A stretch of DNA of 64,000 nt from Blastobasis lacticolella (taxonomy: Eukaryota > Arthropoda > Insecta > Lepidoptera > Blastobasidae): the NCBI GenBank assembly GCA_905147135.1, contig LR990040.1:25185857-25249856 (forward strand), given 5' to 3'. The translations under genes were made by a program, and so were the position numbers. Every line of letters begins with the position of its first letter. The stretch's first letter is position 1. The notes under the pieces were generated by a model. That model was not told where the DNA came from, ran no database searches, and saw only the letters and a program-made list of their open reading frames with translations. Positions 11,452 to 23,048 of this stretch are shown in pieces.

Positions 11452-14147
11452 CATATATATGTATTGTGACGGCATTGTCATTATATCAATATTCCTGAAT
11501 TTATCTCTTAGTGATGTTCTAGGTCTCAATTGATAAATCGCGCGAATAGCCCTTTTCTGCAATACAAATACATTGTGCCAGTCGGCAGCGTGTCCCCACA
11601 GCAGTATGCCATAGGCCATAATACTGTGGAAATAACTAAAGTAAACTAATCTTGCTGTAGCCTCATCAGAAATACCCCGTATTTTCTTTATAGCATATGC
11701 TGCAGAACTTAGCCTTTTCGCCAATTTATCAATGTGAGGACCCCATTGCAATTTATTATCTCTGGATAAAGGCAAATCTATCAAAATATATCTGGTAAAG
11801 CCTAAAAATACTGTAGAATCAACAAGATTCAAATTTTCGCCTTTTATTTGTACATTAGTGGGCACTGATCTAACATTTGGCAAAGAGAATTTTAAACATT
11901 TTGTCTTCTTGCCATTCAGTAATAAATTATTAACCGTAAACCAGTTTACCACTTCTGCAATAGCCCTGTTCACGTCTTCATATGTTAATTGTTGTCTTTT
12001 TACTTTAATAAACACTAAAGATGTATCGTCCGCGAACAAGACAATTTCATGGGTATCTTTTACAAAGTACGGCAAAACATTTACATAAACAAGAATCAAA
12101 AACGGCCCCAATATAGATCCCTGGGGGACACCCATAGAGACAAGAGACCCCATAGATCTCTCTCCGTTTACATCAACTTTTTGAATTCTATGACTCAAGT
12201 ATGAATTTAGCAAGTTCAGGGCCAAGTCCTTTATTCCATAATGTTGTAATTTCCTGACCAAAATATCATGATTAACGCAATCAAAGGCTTTGGATAAATC
12301 ACAGAAAACCCCTAAGGCATCACGTGATTCCTCCCAGGCCCCAAAGATATGTTTAATAAGTTCAACACCTGCATCAGCTGTTGAACGACCGCGAGTAAAA
12401 CCGAATTCTTTATGATGTAATAGGTTACTTCCATAAATATGAGCTTTTAGTTGATTTAATATGATTTTCTCAAATATTTTACTTAGAGCCGGTAAAATTG
12501 AAACTGGTCTAAAATTTGTAGGATCCGTTGTATTACCAGTTTTCAACAATGGAATAACTTTACTGTGCTTCATCCGGTCAGGAAATTCACCATTATCAAC
12601 ACAATTATTAAATATATTCGCTAAGTGGACAGCAATAACATCAATTACAGAGATAATAATTTTTACTGACATACCATCAATGTCGGCAGTTGCTTTCATT
12701 TTTATGGTTTTAAAAGCCTTAACTATATCTTGAGGTGTTGCATGCTCGAACTTAAAATCGATGACACTCTCGGGTACATTTTGTTTTAACAAGGATTCAG
12801 CGAGAACAGGAGACGAACTTAAGGATTTCGTAGTTGACACTGGAATGTCTGTAAAAATTTTATTGAATGCCTCCGCAACTTCCGAGTTTTTGGTAACAAC
12901 ATTATCATTTATCTTTAAACTGTACTTAGTATCGCGATTTGTTACTTTTCCAGTTTCACTATTTATTATCTGCCATGTGGATTTTACTACATCTGTGCTA
13001 TTTTTCAGTTTGTGTTTAACGAAATTCGATTTAGCTGTAGCACAAACGCGTTTAAATAACTTCGAATAATGTTTAACATACTCATCAACTTCTACGCTAT
13101 TATTATACGCCCGTTCTGCATAGAGCTCATATAATTTATTTCTACTCTTATGTATTCCTGCTGTCGCCCAATCGCTAAACATAAGTTTGCTGTTTACTGC
13201 CTTCACCTTTGGTTTGAATATACTATTACTTTCAGTTTTTGTCATGTGTAAAACTGAATTATAATATTCATTTGTATCATCAAAATACTTTAAATTAGAT
13301 GATTTCTCTATAATGTTATTTCTAAAACTGTTTAGACGGTTGTTGTTAATTGGTACAAATTTAATAGTATTTTTTGTTTCTTTCCTCATATTAACATTAA
13401 ACACAGATCGGATTGCAATTTGTTTATTACAGACTGGCTACATGCCTGGATAACACAAAAAATGTTGTCTAGACAAGTTGATGTAGTACTTGTTATCCTA
13501 GTAGGCTCTAAAAATAAGTTGATTAAATTATGACACTTAAATAATGATATTAGCCTACCAGTATATTTACAAGATACGTCTAATAAATCTATATTAAAAT
13601 CTCCACAAACAACAATATTTTTATTACAATTGCTAACTTTAATAAGGGCTTCATCCATAATTTTCTCGAACAAATCAAATGATGAAGCCGGAGGTCTGTA
13701 TACGCTCATTACAATAAGTCGCTCAAGTTCTATACAGGCAATTTCAGCAGATCGTTCAACAGACAGCTTGACAATATCAGTGCGTTCCTTGCATTTTAGG
13801 CAATTACGAGCAAGTATTAGGGAACCTCCATGAATTGCCTACCCTCTTGTAAACGAACTTGCAAGTTTATGGTTGTTAAATCCAAATATGAGCTGGTGAT
13901 CTTTTAACCAATGTTCAGTAATGCAAAAAATACCAACATTCTCACCGTTCATGAATAGCTCAACTTCCAATTCTTTATTCGTCATGCCTTGGATATTTTG
14001 ATGTACTAAGTTAACTATACAATTTTGTTCATTATTATAACATTTTACTTTACGTACATCCAAAGGCTTATTACCACTATTTACTAATGACTTTATGCCA
14101 GAGCAGTCCTGTATATTCTGAACAATATCAAAAGATTTACTGTTCAA
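11452..14147 (-). pseudogene. CR1 ORF2: endonuclease and reverse transcriptase
   Basis: Starts with the endonuclease (HQNIQGMTNKELEVE, ITEHWL at 13839-14147), has an in-frame TAG at 13839-13841, and continues in the same frame through YRPPASS, GDFNIDLLD and CLDNIF (13386-13709). It then shifts frame near 13400 into the RT ORF (to 11462). The RT has GFTRGRSTAD, DLSKAFDCVNHD, GVPQGSILGPF and an intact LFADDTS catalytic box, followed by the thumb (LSSAAYAIKKIRGIS, SYFHSIMAYGILLWG). After residue 640 or so the frame runs into the 484-bp insertion. Only a few changes separate this copy from an open ORF2. Confidence 0.9.
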
Positions 14148-14209
14148 GTCTAACAGTGGACTGTTATATGCTGCTGATATGATACAAGACGGCTCCTTTG
14201 TCTTACATA

Positions 14210-15836
14210 CTAGTTTAAACAGTGACCCTTTTTGTTTATTAACAAATAGGCACTCTGGTCATATCTACCTACGGTAGGAGAAATCAATAAATTAATATGG
14301 TACGCTAACATTGTAGCCAGTTTGACTTTGTACCTACGTCGAAGATACATAGTATCTTCTGTTAAAACTACTTTATCTGTAAATTTATTACAGTCAAAAA
14401 AGGTAAATGCGTCTTTCTGACTGCAAGTCAAATTATACATCAAAGTATTCAACATGTGAATACGGTCATTTTCAGTATTATAAACATTTTTTATAAAGGG
14501 AAATGCGCATAATAAAATTTTTCCTGCAGACAATCCTTGCAACGCTTCAAAACCCTTGACTATATCATATTTTCGTACTTTAAGGCTATTACTTATTAAA
14601 ATTATTATATTAACATTTTGATCTATGTGTTCTGAGTTTTGTAAGATTTTTTTGGATAATACCGCTGTACGACAAATCAGGCATGCAATAATTGATTACT
14701 TTGGAATTCGTACAGTCGTTTAGTAACACGCCCATATTTTTGCCTATTCGATCTGAAAAAACTAGAGTCCTCTGTGTCTGCACATTAGTTCGCAATGTTT
14801 GCGTCGGCTTCGCGCTAGCAGGCCTGCTGGGTTTGCCGGGGATCGTGACGGTGGCGGCCGCGGGCACTCCGGCGGCGACGGAGGTGGCCCCGGGCGCTTC
14901 TGTATCGGCCGCGGGCCCGCAGGCGGTGGCCACGCGCGGCCGAAAGGCGCGAGGCGGCGGCGCTCTCGGCGCGGCGCGCGGTGCTACCCGCGGGGCCGGT
15001 ACGGGCTCGAGGATAGCGTGCTCGGTGGTGATGGCTACCGCGGGCTGGATGTGGGCCGCGGGGGCCGTAGAGCGCGTCGATCTCCTTGCTATGGTGGCAT
15101 AGGAGGTGGCCGCAACGGCCGGTGCGGCTGTGGCCTTGAATGGCCCGTCGACCGCGCCCGTCGACTTAGGGCGCGTCGTACTCCTCGCAGCGGCGGAATA
15201 AGTTGTGGCCGCGACGGCCGGGGCGGCTTAAGCTGTGTGGGGCCCGACGACCGCAGGTACGATGTGAGCCGCGGTGGAAGAGGTGGACGCGAAGGCCGGG
15301 GAGGCCATGGTCTTACACCCGGCGACCGCGGGCTCGACGTTAACCGCGTGCGTCTCGGGGGCGACGACAGTGTTTTGCGGCCGGGGCGCGGAGCGCTGAA
15401 GCTGCGAGGCGACACACTCACATTCCCCTTCTTTGGCAGCCATCAGACGTTCGATCATGTCCGAGTTTTCATTCGACAATTTGACCATTTCAGAGATAGC
15501 TTCTCTCCAAGTAATTATTTAATTTTGTGCAATTTTATATTTTCTATTTACTATATTTAAGTCTATTTGCAATTTTTTCATACGCGCACGTACCAATTTT
15601 GAATTACATTCTTCAAAATCATTTCGTAACTGATTCGTTGTTTTGGATAAGTGGTGAATAATTTTGTTTTGCCTTGATGACTTTACTTTATGATATGTCT
15701 TTTTTATACATTTTTTCAATTTAGGTACTCGTTTTGATTTTTTATTTCTATTTATGTTAAGTGAAGATCTCATTCCAGTGGTGGTGGATGTGGTCTCATT
15801 CCAGGAATTACAAGGGTCACAAGTGTTTCCAGACAC
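14210..15836 (-). pseudogene. CR1 ORF1: coiled coil, Ala/Pro linker, SGNH-like domain
   Basis: Minus-strand pieces in order: a lysine-rich start and coiled coil (15519-15836, TTNQLRNDFEECNSKLVRAR); a short coiled coil leading into a Pro/Ala/Ser-rich linker (15228-15488 and below), encoded by very GC-rich DNA; then a block with VFSDRIGKNMGVLLNDC (14610-14933); then GKILLCAFPFIKN (14210-14542). The SD..G block matches block I of SGNH hydrolases as reported in CR1 ORF1s. Frame breaks separate the pieces. The long plus-strand ORFs across 14692-15560 are shadows of the GC-rich linker. Confidence 0.75.
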
Positions 15837-15859
15837 TGTTTGATGATCATATTCTGGTT

Positions 15860-16163
15860 CTACTAGTACTTCTGTACTTACACTCTCCTTTATGGAGTAC
15901 GGCTATGTGATGTGAGGCAATAAATAAAGACTTTTTCTTTCTTCAATGGATGAGCAGCTAGTTACACGTCTTGACTCGTCGATGGTCGAATGGGAAGTGC
16001 TCGTTGCGACCGCGCGCCGAATATGACATCTTCACAGTATTTCCAGCTATCCGCAAGGTGGCGCTTCTATTGACGTTGCGTTTCTTAGCCAAATGATGAC
16101 TAGGCTCATGACCCTCTACGACATACTCTACTCTCTCTCTACGACATACTAATAACTAAAATA
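15860..16163. other. Intergenic, nothing recognised
   Basis: Contains an AATAAATAAA box near 15922 followed by a pyrimidine-rich run. This could be the edge of another retrocopy. No coding signal. Confidence 0.35.
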
Positions 16164-16890
16164 TCAGGCACAGAAACTTGAGTTTGACTTGGGTAATAAG
16201 AACCAAATATTGCAGAAGCAAGTCTCGGCGCTGCGGTCGTCTCAAATGAAAACGGAACAGCTCGATCATTAAATTAAGCAACTGCGCTAGGCCACGGGCA
16301 CAGCGATGCATCACCGAAAAAGAATTAACCGAGGCGTTGGGAATCCTGTAGTTCGAACGAGAAGCTAAATTGGCTGCTAAAAAGGAGCTCAGATCGCAGT
16401 GAAGTGACCTATATTTCTAACATGGCGTGCCAGACGGGCAGGTCGACGAGGTGCAAGCTTTGGGGAAGCGAGAAGGTGCGGCCGACTTGGTCCAAACAGG
16501 TTCCCACGCAGCTTGCCGACACAACCTACCAGAAGAGCTGCTGAAGATGGCCATGCGGCAAAAGTGTATAAACATTAATTTTTAAAAGAAGGCGAAATGC
16601 ATACGCGGCGCGCCTCTACTACTACAAAGTATTATTTTACCTGTGGTCGTTTTTGAATTCTTTGAAAGGTGCTTTGCGACGCAACGCAATCAAGAAGTCA
16701 GTTGGTATTGCCAGATGGTATCTATAATTATTAAGACGACGCTTGGCGGCTTGCTTTACATGGGAATAGGTAGTCAGTTGTTGTCTACGAATATTGCCAA
16801 GGAGTGGGCACGCTGTACGCCGCCGGCTTGGTTCAAACACGTTCCCGGGCAGATTGCCGACCTAACAGAAGAGCTACTGAAGATGGCCTG
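16164..16890 (+). pseudogene. Remnants of a coiled-coil coding sequence, internally repeated
   Basis: From 16164 the plus strand reads QKLEFDLGNKNQILQKQ and SALRSSQMKTEQL, a clear coiled-coil pattern, then stops. The stretch 16318-16560 aligns with the minus-strand sequence at 38094-38372, which keeps an open frame (AAKKELDRSEVNISNMACQ). A third, partial relative is at about 16800-16885 and shares the ADLTEELLKMA-type end. Several stop codons and an internal deletion of about 40 bp relative to the 38-kb copy mark it as a pseudogene or gene-derived repeat. I do not recognise the parent gene. Confidence 0.55.
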
Positions 16891-17337
16891 ATGGATGGAT
16901 GATAAAAGTTTATAAGAAACGCGTTAAAAAAGGAAGAACTTTTAGCGGATACTTTGTAAATTTATGTTTTGTAATACTTAAACTTGTAAGACCCTGTCAT
17001 AAAAAAGAAAAAAGAAAGTTACATGAAAAAACATGAACAATAATCAAAAGAAAAGATATATAAAATACAAATATTTTCTTATCGGAAAAAATATATCCTA
17101 CAATGTTAAAAAAAATTTAAATAAATATTTTATTATTTGATGGGAAAAAGAAATATACCACAATGTAAAGACAGACAGTGGTCAATATAATCACAGAATA
17201 GAAACAGAATGATATTGTAAAATTGCTACTTATACTGTAGTGTATGAATTTCTTCTTGCTGTTCTGAATTGTTATATCATAAATACGAAGAGCTAACATT
17301 TTTATTGACGCGCATAACTACTACGTTAACTATTATG
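16873..17337. repeat. 465-bp dispersed repeat, copy A
   Basis: Nearly identical (a few substitutions and one small indel) to 36751-37213 in the same orientation. The similarity begins at GCTNCTGAAGATGG and ends at ACTATTATG in both. The minus-strand 60-codon ORF present in each copy is part of the repeat and has no known domain. Confidence 0.9.
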
Positions 17338-17994
17338 TTTTTCACGATGTATTTCCTGTGCACAATAAACTGTTAAATAAATAAATAAATATGTATTTTT
17401 TTTTTTCTAAAAAAACTTAGAGGGCGCCACCCTCATGTAAACACAGGCCTCCTTGTATTTAAATATTTTAAAATGTTGTAAGTAGTATTTCAACAAGTCA
17501 GTTATAAATTATATTAATATAGTGCAAATCATATGTGACACCAGGGGAGCTTTTCAAGTCGAAACTTAGATTTTCGAATGTAAAAAAACTCATTAATTTT
17601 ATTTGGTTTTTTTTTTCACAAATAAAACTGCATGTAAGTTGAAGACCTAGGGCTTTAATATAAGAGTACTTTCTACTTTTAAATTGTAGCTTCTTTGGGC
17701 CCTCTTCTACACAACTTTCAAATGTCCACGTAAGTTATTTGTTTCTCATTATTGAAGCCCGGTTTTCCCTAATTAATGCGATATACAGCTGACCTCAATT
17801 CTTATCACATTTTTTCATAAGAAATAATATGATAATACGTTATTATGTTTATAGTTATTTTAAAAGTTTAATATTTACCTATTCTTAGTTCGGGACTGAG
17901 TTTTATCACTTTCAAAGCGTTGATGTTTTTATGTATTGCGGAATTCCCATCATTGATAATGTGTTCGGTATAGTCAGGATAAAAAATTATCATT
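17338..17994. other. AT-rich sequence between a repeat and a Gypsy element
   Basis: No coding signal, apart from the 25-bp motif described separately. The Gypsy homology stops abruptly near 17995 with no LTR on this side. Confidence 0.4.
17544..17568 (+). repeat. 25-bp motif, inverted partner at 28949-28973
   Basis: Matches the reverse complement of 28949-28973 at 22 of 25 positions, including an exact 14-mer CAAGTCGAAACTTA. The two face inward around an 11.4-kb block that contains the polydnavirus-type genes. They may be edges of an integration, but a match this good can occur by chance in 64 kb. Confidence 0.35.
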
Positions 17995-19886
17995 TCAGAA
18001 TTTTCGAGATGGAATTTCGACAATGGTGAACGAGTACTCCATCAGTTCTAGGGCCCATCTTGCCAGACGGCCAGCGGGATTCTTCAAATTATTTAACCAG
18101 CGCAGACTACTGTGATCGGTGATCACGGTAAAATCGTAACCCTCCAAATAACACCGGAACTTGCGAATGGACCAAAGTACTGCTAAGCATTCTTGCTCGG
18201 TAGTTGTGTACTTCTTTTCCGCATCAGTGAGTGCGCGGCTTGCGAATGCGATCACTCGCTCTTGGCCCTCCATGACTTGCGTGAGTACTGCGCCGAGCCC
18301 GACACTGCTTGCGTCTGTCTGCAGCGTAAACGGTAAAGAAAAATCGGGACAAGCCAGCGTGGGCGCTGACGTCAAACTGACTTTCAGTGACTCGAAAGCT
18401 TTTGCTTGTTCCTCCCCCACTGCCACGAAACGGCTTTCTTAGTTAGTCGGGTGAGAGGCTCGACAACGGTGGCAAACTCGGGAATGAATCTACGGTACCA
18501 GGAGGCCATGCCAAGAAATCTTCTGATTTGCTTGACATTCTTTGGTGCGGGAAACTCTAATACAGCTGAGGTTTTCTCGGGATCTATCTGGACTCCTTCA
18601 CTATTGACAACGAAGCCCAGATAACGAACTTCAGCTCGGCAGAAAACACTTTTCTCGCGGTTGATAGTAAGTCCCGCGGCTGTAATTTTCTCCAGCACTT
18701 TCTCCACCCAGTGCAGGTGTTCTGCAAACGTCTCAGTCACGATAATAATGTCGTCCAGGTACACGAAAACATGTGGATACATGTCCGGTCCAATGAGGCT
18801 GTCCAGCAGGCGTTGAAAGGTCGCTGGGGCGTTAGTAAGTCCATACGGCATCCGTGTGAACTGAAATATACCTCGTCCTGGGACAGTAAAGGCGGTAATC
18901 TCTCGGGAGTCAGTCGTAAGCGGAACTTGAAAATACGCTTGACTTAAATCAAGCGTCGTAAGATAATTAGCCCGCCTCAACTGATTAAGTATGGCGGCCA
19001 TATTCGGGATCGGATAAGCATCTCGCTTGGTTTTAGCGTTAACTCTCCGGAAATCGATACAAAAACGATACTTGCCATTAGGTTTTTTCACCATGACTAC
19101 GGGACTGGACCAATTGCTGCTCGAGGGTTCAATTATTCCATTCTCGAGCATGGAGTCCACTTCCTTCCACATTATTTCGAGAATCGCAGGGGATACTTGG
19201 TAGCGACGCTGTTTAATAGGCTCACTACCTTCCACATCGATAGAGTGTTCAGCCAGGGTCGTGATACCAGGCTGGCCGGTACTAGGCGGTAAGTGTTCGT
19301 CCAGGAACATGGTGAGTCGCGAAGACTCGTCCTCAGTCATTGTCTGAAGACCGTGACACATCGTGATTTTACTGGAACGGACCTCGGGAGTAAATGCGTA
19401 AATTCTATCGGGATCACTATTAAACCACCACTTACTTGCGGGGAAGTCGATAACAATTTTCGCTGCGCGTAGAAAGTCTAGTCCCAGGATGCACGGTTGA
19501 GCTAATGAGGGCATCCAGTAGAAGCGGTGATAGACTGGTCGACCTTGAACTTCGACGAAGGCCTCTGCGGCAGTTCCAACTTTAACTTCGACTCCGTTAG
19601 CCACCAATCCTCGTCGTGGCGGCGTGGGAGTACCCGGAATTCCAAGTTGTGTAAATAAAGCGATATACTCTGGACCAATGAAAGTTTTGCTGGTCCCAGA
19701 ATCTACGAGAGCTTGACCTTTTATACCGTCAATTTCGATATCAATATAGAAAGCGGTTGGCTCACTATCATGGGTCTTGAGGCCCAGAATATTCTCGATC
19801 GGGAAGTCAGAAGTCGGGAAGCTCACCGAGGGCTGTGGCTTCGGCTCTTCGGGGAGTGTGAACGCTGCAGCCGGGCCAACGTTCAC
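17995..19886 (-). pseudogene. Gypsy pol: protease, RT and RNase H with a frameshift
   Basis: The 500-codon frame (18384-19886) has a retroviral-type aspartic protease (LVDSGTSKTFIG, ILGLDFL) and a complete RT core (FRRVNAKTKRDAYPIP, MPYGLTNAPATFQ, FVYLDDIIIV, FLGMASWYRRFIP). The frame breaks near 18425 and RNase H continues at 17995-18426 (LQTDASSVGLGAVLTQ, RALTDAEKKYTTTEQECLAV, ITDHSSLRWL). It stops just after RNase H, where integrase should begin. The catalytic motifs are intact, so only the frameshift and the 3' truncation make it non-functional. Confidence 0.9.
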
Positions 19887-20909
19887 TGCGCGGCGTGTCC
19901 CGGGTTACAGTTCGTACATTGGACCCGGGTAACGCCTGGGGCGCGACAACGATAGCAAAAGATCTTCCGGGGTTCGGTACACATGCGGTGACGGTGTCCG
20001 CTCTTGTTACAATTCCAACAGATCATATTCGCCGTGTGAGAAACTTCACTCCCTATGGGGTGGCTCGATCGTGGAGTTGTTGTTGGATTAACGAGTCCTT
20101 GGAAGGGTTCGGGAACGGCGAGAGTCTCCGGTGTCGTCGTGGATCCCTCGGGGACTGTCCGGGAACTTACGGGATCACGGGGCGCGGGCTGTGGTCGCGG
20201 CTGAGAATTACTTGGACGTCGGTGTTGAAAGCGACGACCGGGGATCACCGCGTCTAAGAAATCCATCGGGACTTCCTCCTCCTCCACTTCGTCGTCGAGG
20301 TACAGGTTGTGTAGGCCTAGGCGGCGGGGTTTGGCTCGCCTCGGCCCAGAGTAGGCAAAACTTGGACACATTGAGTCCTCCGGTAGCGGTGGAGATTTGT
20401 AGGTGGCGGCGCTTCGCAAGATTTGTTCTTGCCTGCCCGCCATCACCTCGAGAGAGTCCAACGTCATCGTCTCCGTGAGGGGTATGACAAGGCGGAATGC
20501 CGGCAGTAAATTTTGGTGGACGTGTATAACTCTCTCCCACTCGGACCACTAACGTTCGCTCTTGTCGATGATCCGCTTCGTCGTCGGTATCCAGCTGATA
20601 ATCTCGCTGGTCCGGGTAGATGTAACGGCGTTGATTAGGCCGGCGGCGTGGATTGTTTCCGCGGGGTACCCCGGGAAGTATAGGAGGTGGCTCAAGATGC
20701 TCTGGGCGTTGTGGATCAACCTCTACTACGGAAGGTGCGCGTCGGGAGGGTAAATCGTCCTCCGCTGCGCCAGCCCGGGACCGAGGTCCTGAGAGCGAGC
20801 TCTCACGACTCCCTGGGCGAGAGTCTCGATCGCTCAAGTGGCTTCCCACGTGGGACGGGCCACTCGGCGCTTGCACGTGGATATTCGGTAACTCGTCGCG
20901 ATTACCCAT
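19883..20909 (-). pseudogene. Gypsy gag with two zinc knuckles
   Basis: Begins at MGNRDELP (20909). It is rich in Arg, Pro and Asp, changes frame near 20460, and ends with CWNCNKSGHRHRMC and CYRCRAPGVTRVQC, two knuckle-type motifs; the second lacks the histidine. The 3' end overlaps the start of pol at 19883-19886. Only about 300 codons lie before the knuckles, and I see no capsid-like stretch there. The usual capsid region may have been deleted near the frame change. Confidence 0.75.
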
Positions 20910-22382
20910 GTTTTCTCAAAAAAAAAAAAGGAATGGACTCCTAGAAATGCGGTACGGGATTTTATTACCCTCTCCGGTGTCGTAGCGGGAAAAGGTATTG
21001 TACTCGATCGAGACAGTAAAGTACGGAACAAGTAAGCCAAAAGAAAGGAACTAGTGGCTAACTAAATATTCGGAACAAAGCCAGACGTAGCAGAATTTTC
21101 GTCGTAGCTAGGTAACCCGACACGCGACTAGCTGCTCGGCGGGCTCCGCAAGAGCGTTACCCCCACCCCACTCACGCACAAAGACCTAGCAGTCGCGTGG
21201 CCTTTAGTTTAATATCGCGAACAAAAAGCGATCCTAATTCTCAATTGAAAGTTAAATCCTTACTCGTATAGTGTAACTGTTATCGCGGGATGAATTCAAT
21301 AGCACCCTCTTCCTCTATCACGATAGAATGGGCCAAACAAAAGTGATAGAACGGTACTGTGAATTCGATAAAGCGGTTAAAAGAAGTCGGAAAATAACTA
21401 ACGGAAATAATAGTACTTACACTTAAACGTCCTAGTAGAAGGCGTAGTACTCTGGCCTCTTCCTCTGCTCGTTGCGAAACTCTTCGCTGACTAGATGTCG
21501 GTAATGGCGAAGTATCTCAGCGGTATTTAATTTAATTCAATTACTGAATTAAATTCGGTACAGTACTTTGATAAATCAAAATCGGAACAATAATCGAGAA
21601 CGGGAGGTAATAATAAAGCGATAAAATATTAATAAGGTTAGCACAAAGTGTTAGGAAGCGAAAAGCGTGTCTACTCAGCATGGGGCTTGGTAGCAACTGT
21701 GACGAAAGTGGCCGCGCTCACGGGCTCGCGAGCGCTACGAGAGAGGGGATAGCCCAATCAGCGAGGACTCCCTAACCTCGTAATCAGGCGTGGTTCAACA
21801 TGGCGATGTTTCGCGCCATTCGGGAGTCTTCGCTTTGAGCTCGGGACAGCCGTGCCCACAAAAGAAAAATTCTTAGAAGTAAATAAATAATAAGTTAAAT
21901 ATTGTCAGGGGCTAGTAAGATCTGGAGGAATTTCGATCGACGGAAACAAAGCAAATTGCTGGGCGATATCGTCATTCTTTTACTTTCCGGAATAAATTCT
22001 TTACCGATTTAACGGCTTATTCTTAGTTGCAAATTCTCGGCCCATGATGTCATCGTTATGCACACAAAATAAAATTCTTTTCTATTTCTCCTTTATTTTA
22101 CAGTCAACCATAATTATTATTATCGAACGTTCTCAAATTCTCAGACCAAGAAAACCCAAATCTCGGTACATGAAACCAAAATTCCGTATAAAACAAAACA
22201 AAAAAAAATCAAAAAAAAAATCCCGATAGTGACTTCTCTCGAAAGATAGCTTCCCCGTACGTTCACGCAACCGGGGCCTGCCATGCTAACCAGATACGTA
22301 CCAGACGAAAAGCCACTACGTACACCAAAGCACTCACATTGTCAAGACTACACTGATAAGAAATCTTTCTCCAACCGGCGTG
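20910..22382 (-). other. Leader of the Gypsy element
   Basis: About 1.5 kb between the putative primer-binding site and the gag start. An A-rich run lies at 20920-20930 and another at 22199-22220. No convincing ORF. Such long leaders occur in some Gypsy elements, but part of this could be inserted sequence. Confidence 0.5.
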
Positions 22383-22405
22383 GGCCCCACGTTAGGCGCC
22401 AATTT
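22383..22405 (-). other. Putative primer-binding site and LTR edge
   Basis: The minus strand reads TGGCGCCTAACGTGGGG. This is one base different from the tRNA-Lys type primer-binding site used by many retroelements. It sits 3 bases after a CGTTACA that would be the 3' edge of the 5' LTR. It is in the right place and orientation for the gag-pol remnant below it. Confidence 0.6.
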
Positions 22406-22560
22406 GTAACGATAATTTTCTTAGACTCTATTACAACGATACACTACGCCATGCTCTCGTTACACTTCGTCCACGGGTGGGCCCTCTCGTCCCTTCTGGA
22501 CCCCAACGGGCGCCAGTCGATTTTTATTTCCCAGGTATCGACAACCGGGTGATAATTGCG

Positions 22561-23048
22561 AAACAAAAAAAATATATATATACAAAAGGATTAAACTTAA
22601 CTAAGTCCATCCAAGATAAGAGAGTCCTCCCGTGGTAACGGCACGTCCATGCGGCACGGCATGTCTTGCGATTTTTTATTTTATTAAGATGCTTCTGTAA
22701 TGATTCATAATAAAAACTTCTAAAATATATCTACGTTTTATTCACTTGCCTTCCATTGTGATTAGGGCTAGCCATATAGTAGATAGTCTTATGTAATAGT
22801 TTCAATCTTGTAAGCATGATAATACTGTGGCTTGACTGCTTTGACGTAGTTTTATTAGGATAAAGAGAAATAAAAAAAGCTTTAAATAAATAATCTATAT
22901 TTCAATAGTAAACATTAGACATTAACAGTTATAATTAAGTTTACACACTATTTAGGGATGAATCTATGTCCATAATAACACTTAGTTTCTACTTACATGC
23001 TATCAAACTTCTTAGTACTATCAATAATCGAGAAAAACACTTATAACC
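22561..23048. other. AT-rich flank of the ankyrin gene
   Basis: No ORF. On the minus strand an AATAAA lies near 22850, about 200 bases beyond the end of the ankyrin reading frame, and could be its poly(A) signal. Confidence 0.4.

Larger units (their letters stand above)
10588..15900 (-). mobile_element. CR1-like LINE, nearly full length, inactive
   Basis: Minus-strand element with ORF1 (14210-15836), ORF2 (10674-14147, interrupted) and a 3' end with a poly(A) run (T run on plus at about 10588-10596). ORF1 has a coiled coil, a GC-rich Ala/Pro linker and an SGNH-type block. ORF2 has an AP endonuclease, an RT with an intact FADD box and the typical C-terminal region. ORF2 carries one internal stop, one frameshift and a 484-bp insertion. 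Esterase-type ORF1s are a known trait of CR1-superfamily elements. The exact clade is not certain. Confidence 0.85.
17995..22560 (-). mobile_element. Ty3/Gypsy-type LTR retrotransposon, truncated
   Basis: Minus-strand element in the order (5' to 3') LTR edge at 22405, primer-binding site, long leader, gag (19883-20909), protease, RT and RNase H (17995-19886). It ends abruptly in RNase H with no integrase and no 3' LTR, so the 3' half is lost. The primer-binding site resembles the 3' end complement of tRNA-Lys. The extent of the 5' LTR cannot be set because the partner LTR is missing. Confidence 0.85.

Noticed and set aside
14692..15560. Long plus-strand ORFs (136 and 253 codons, Gly/Arg-rich)
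   Set aside because: They are antisense to the GC-rich Ala/Pro linker of the CR1 ORF1 and have no domain or gene context.
22405..22466. A 60-bp complete LTR bounded by TGTAACG and CGTTACA
   Set aside because: Far too short for an LTR of this group. Only the inner LTR edge next to the PBS is supported.
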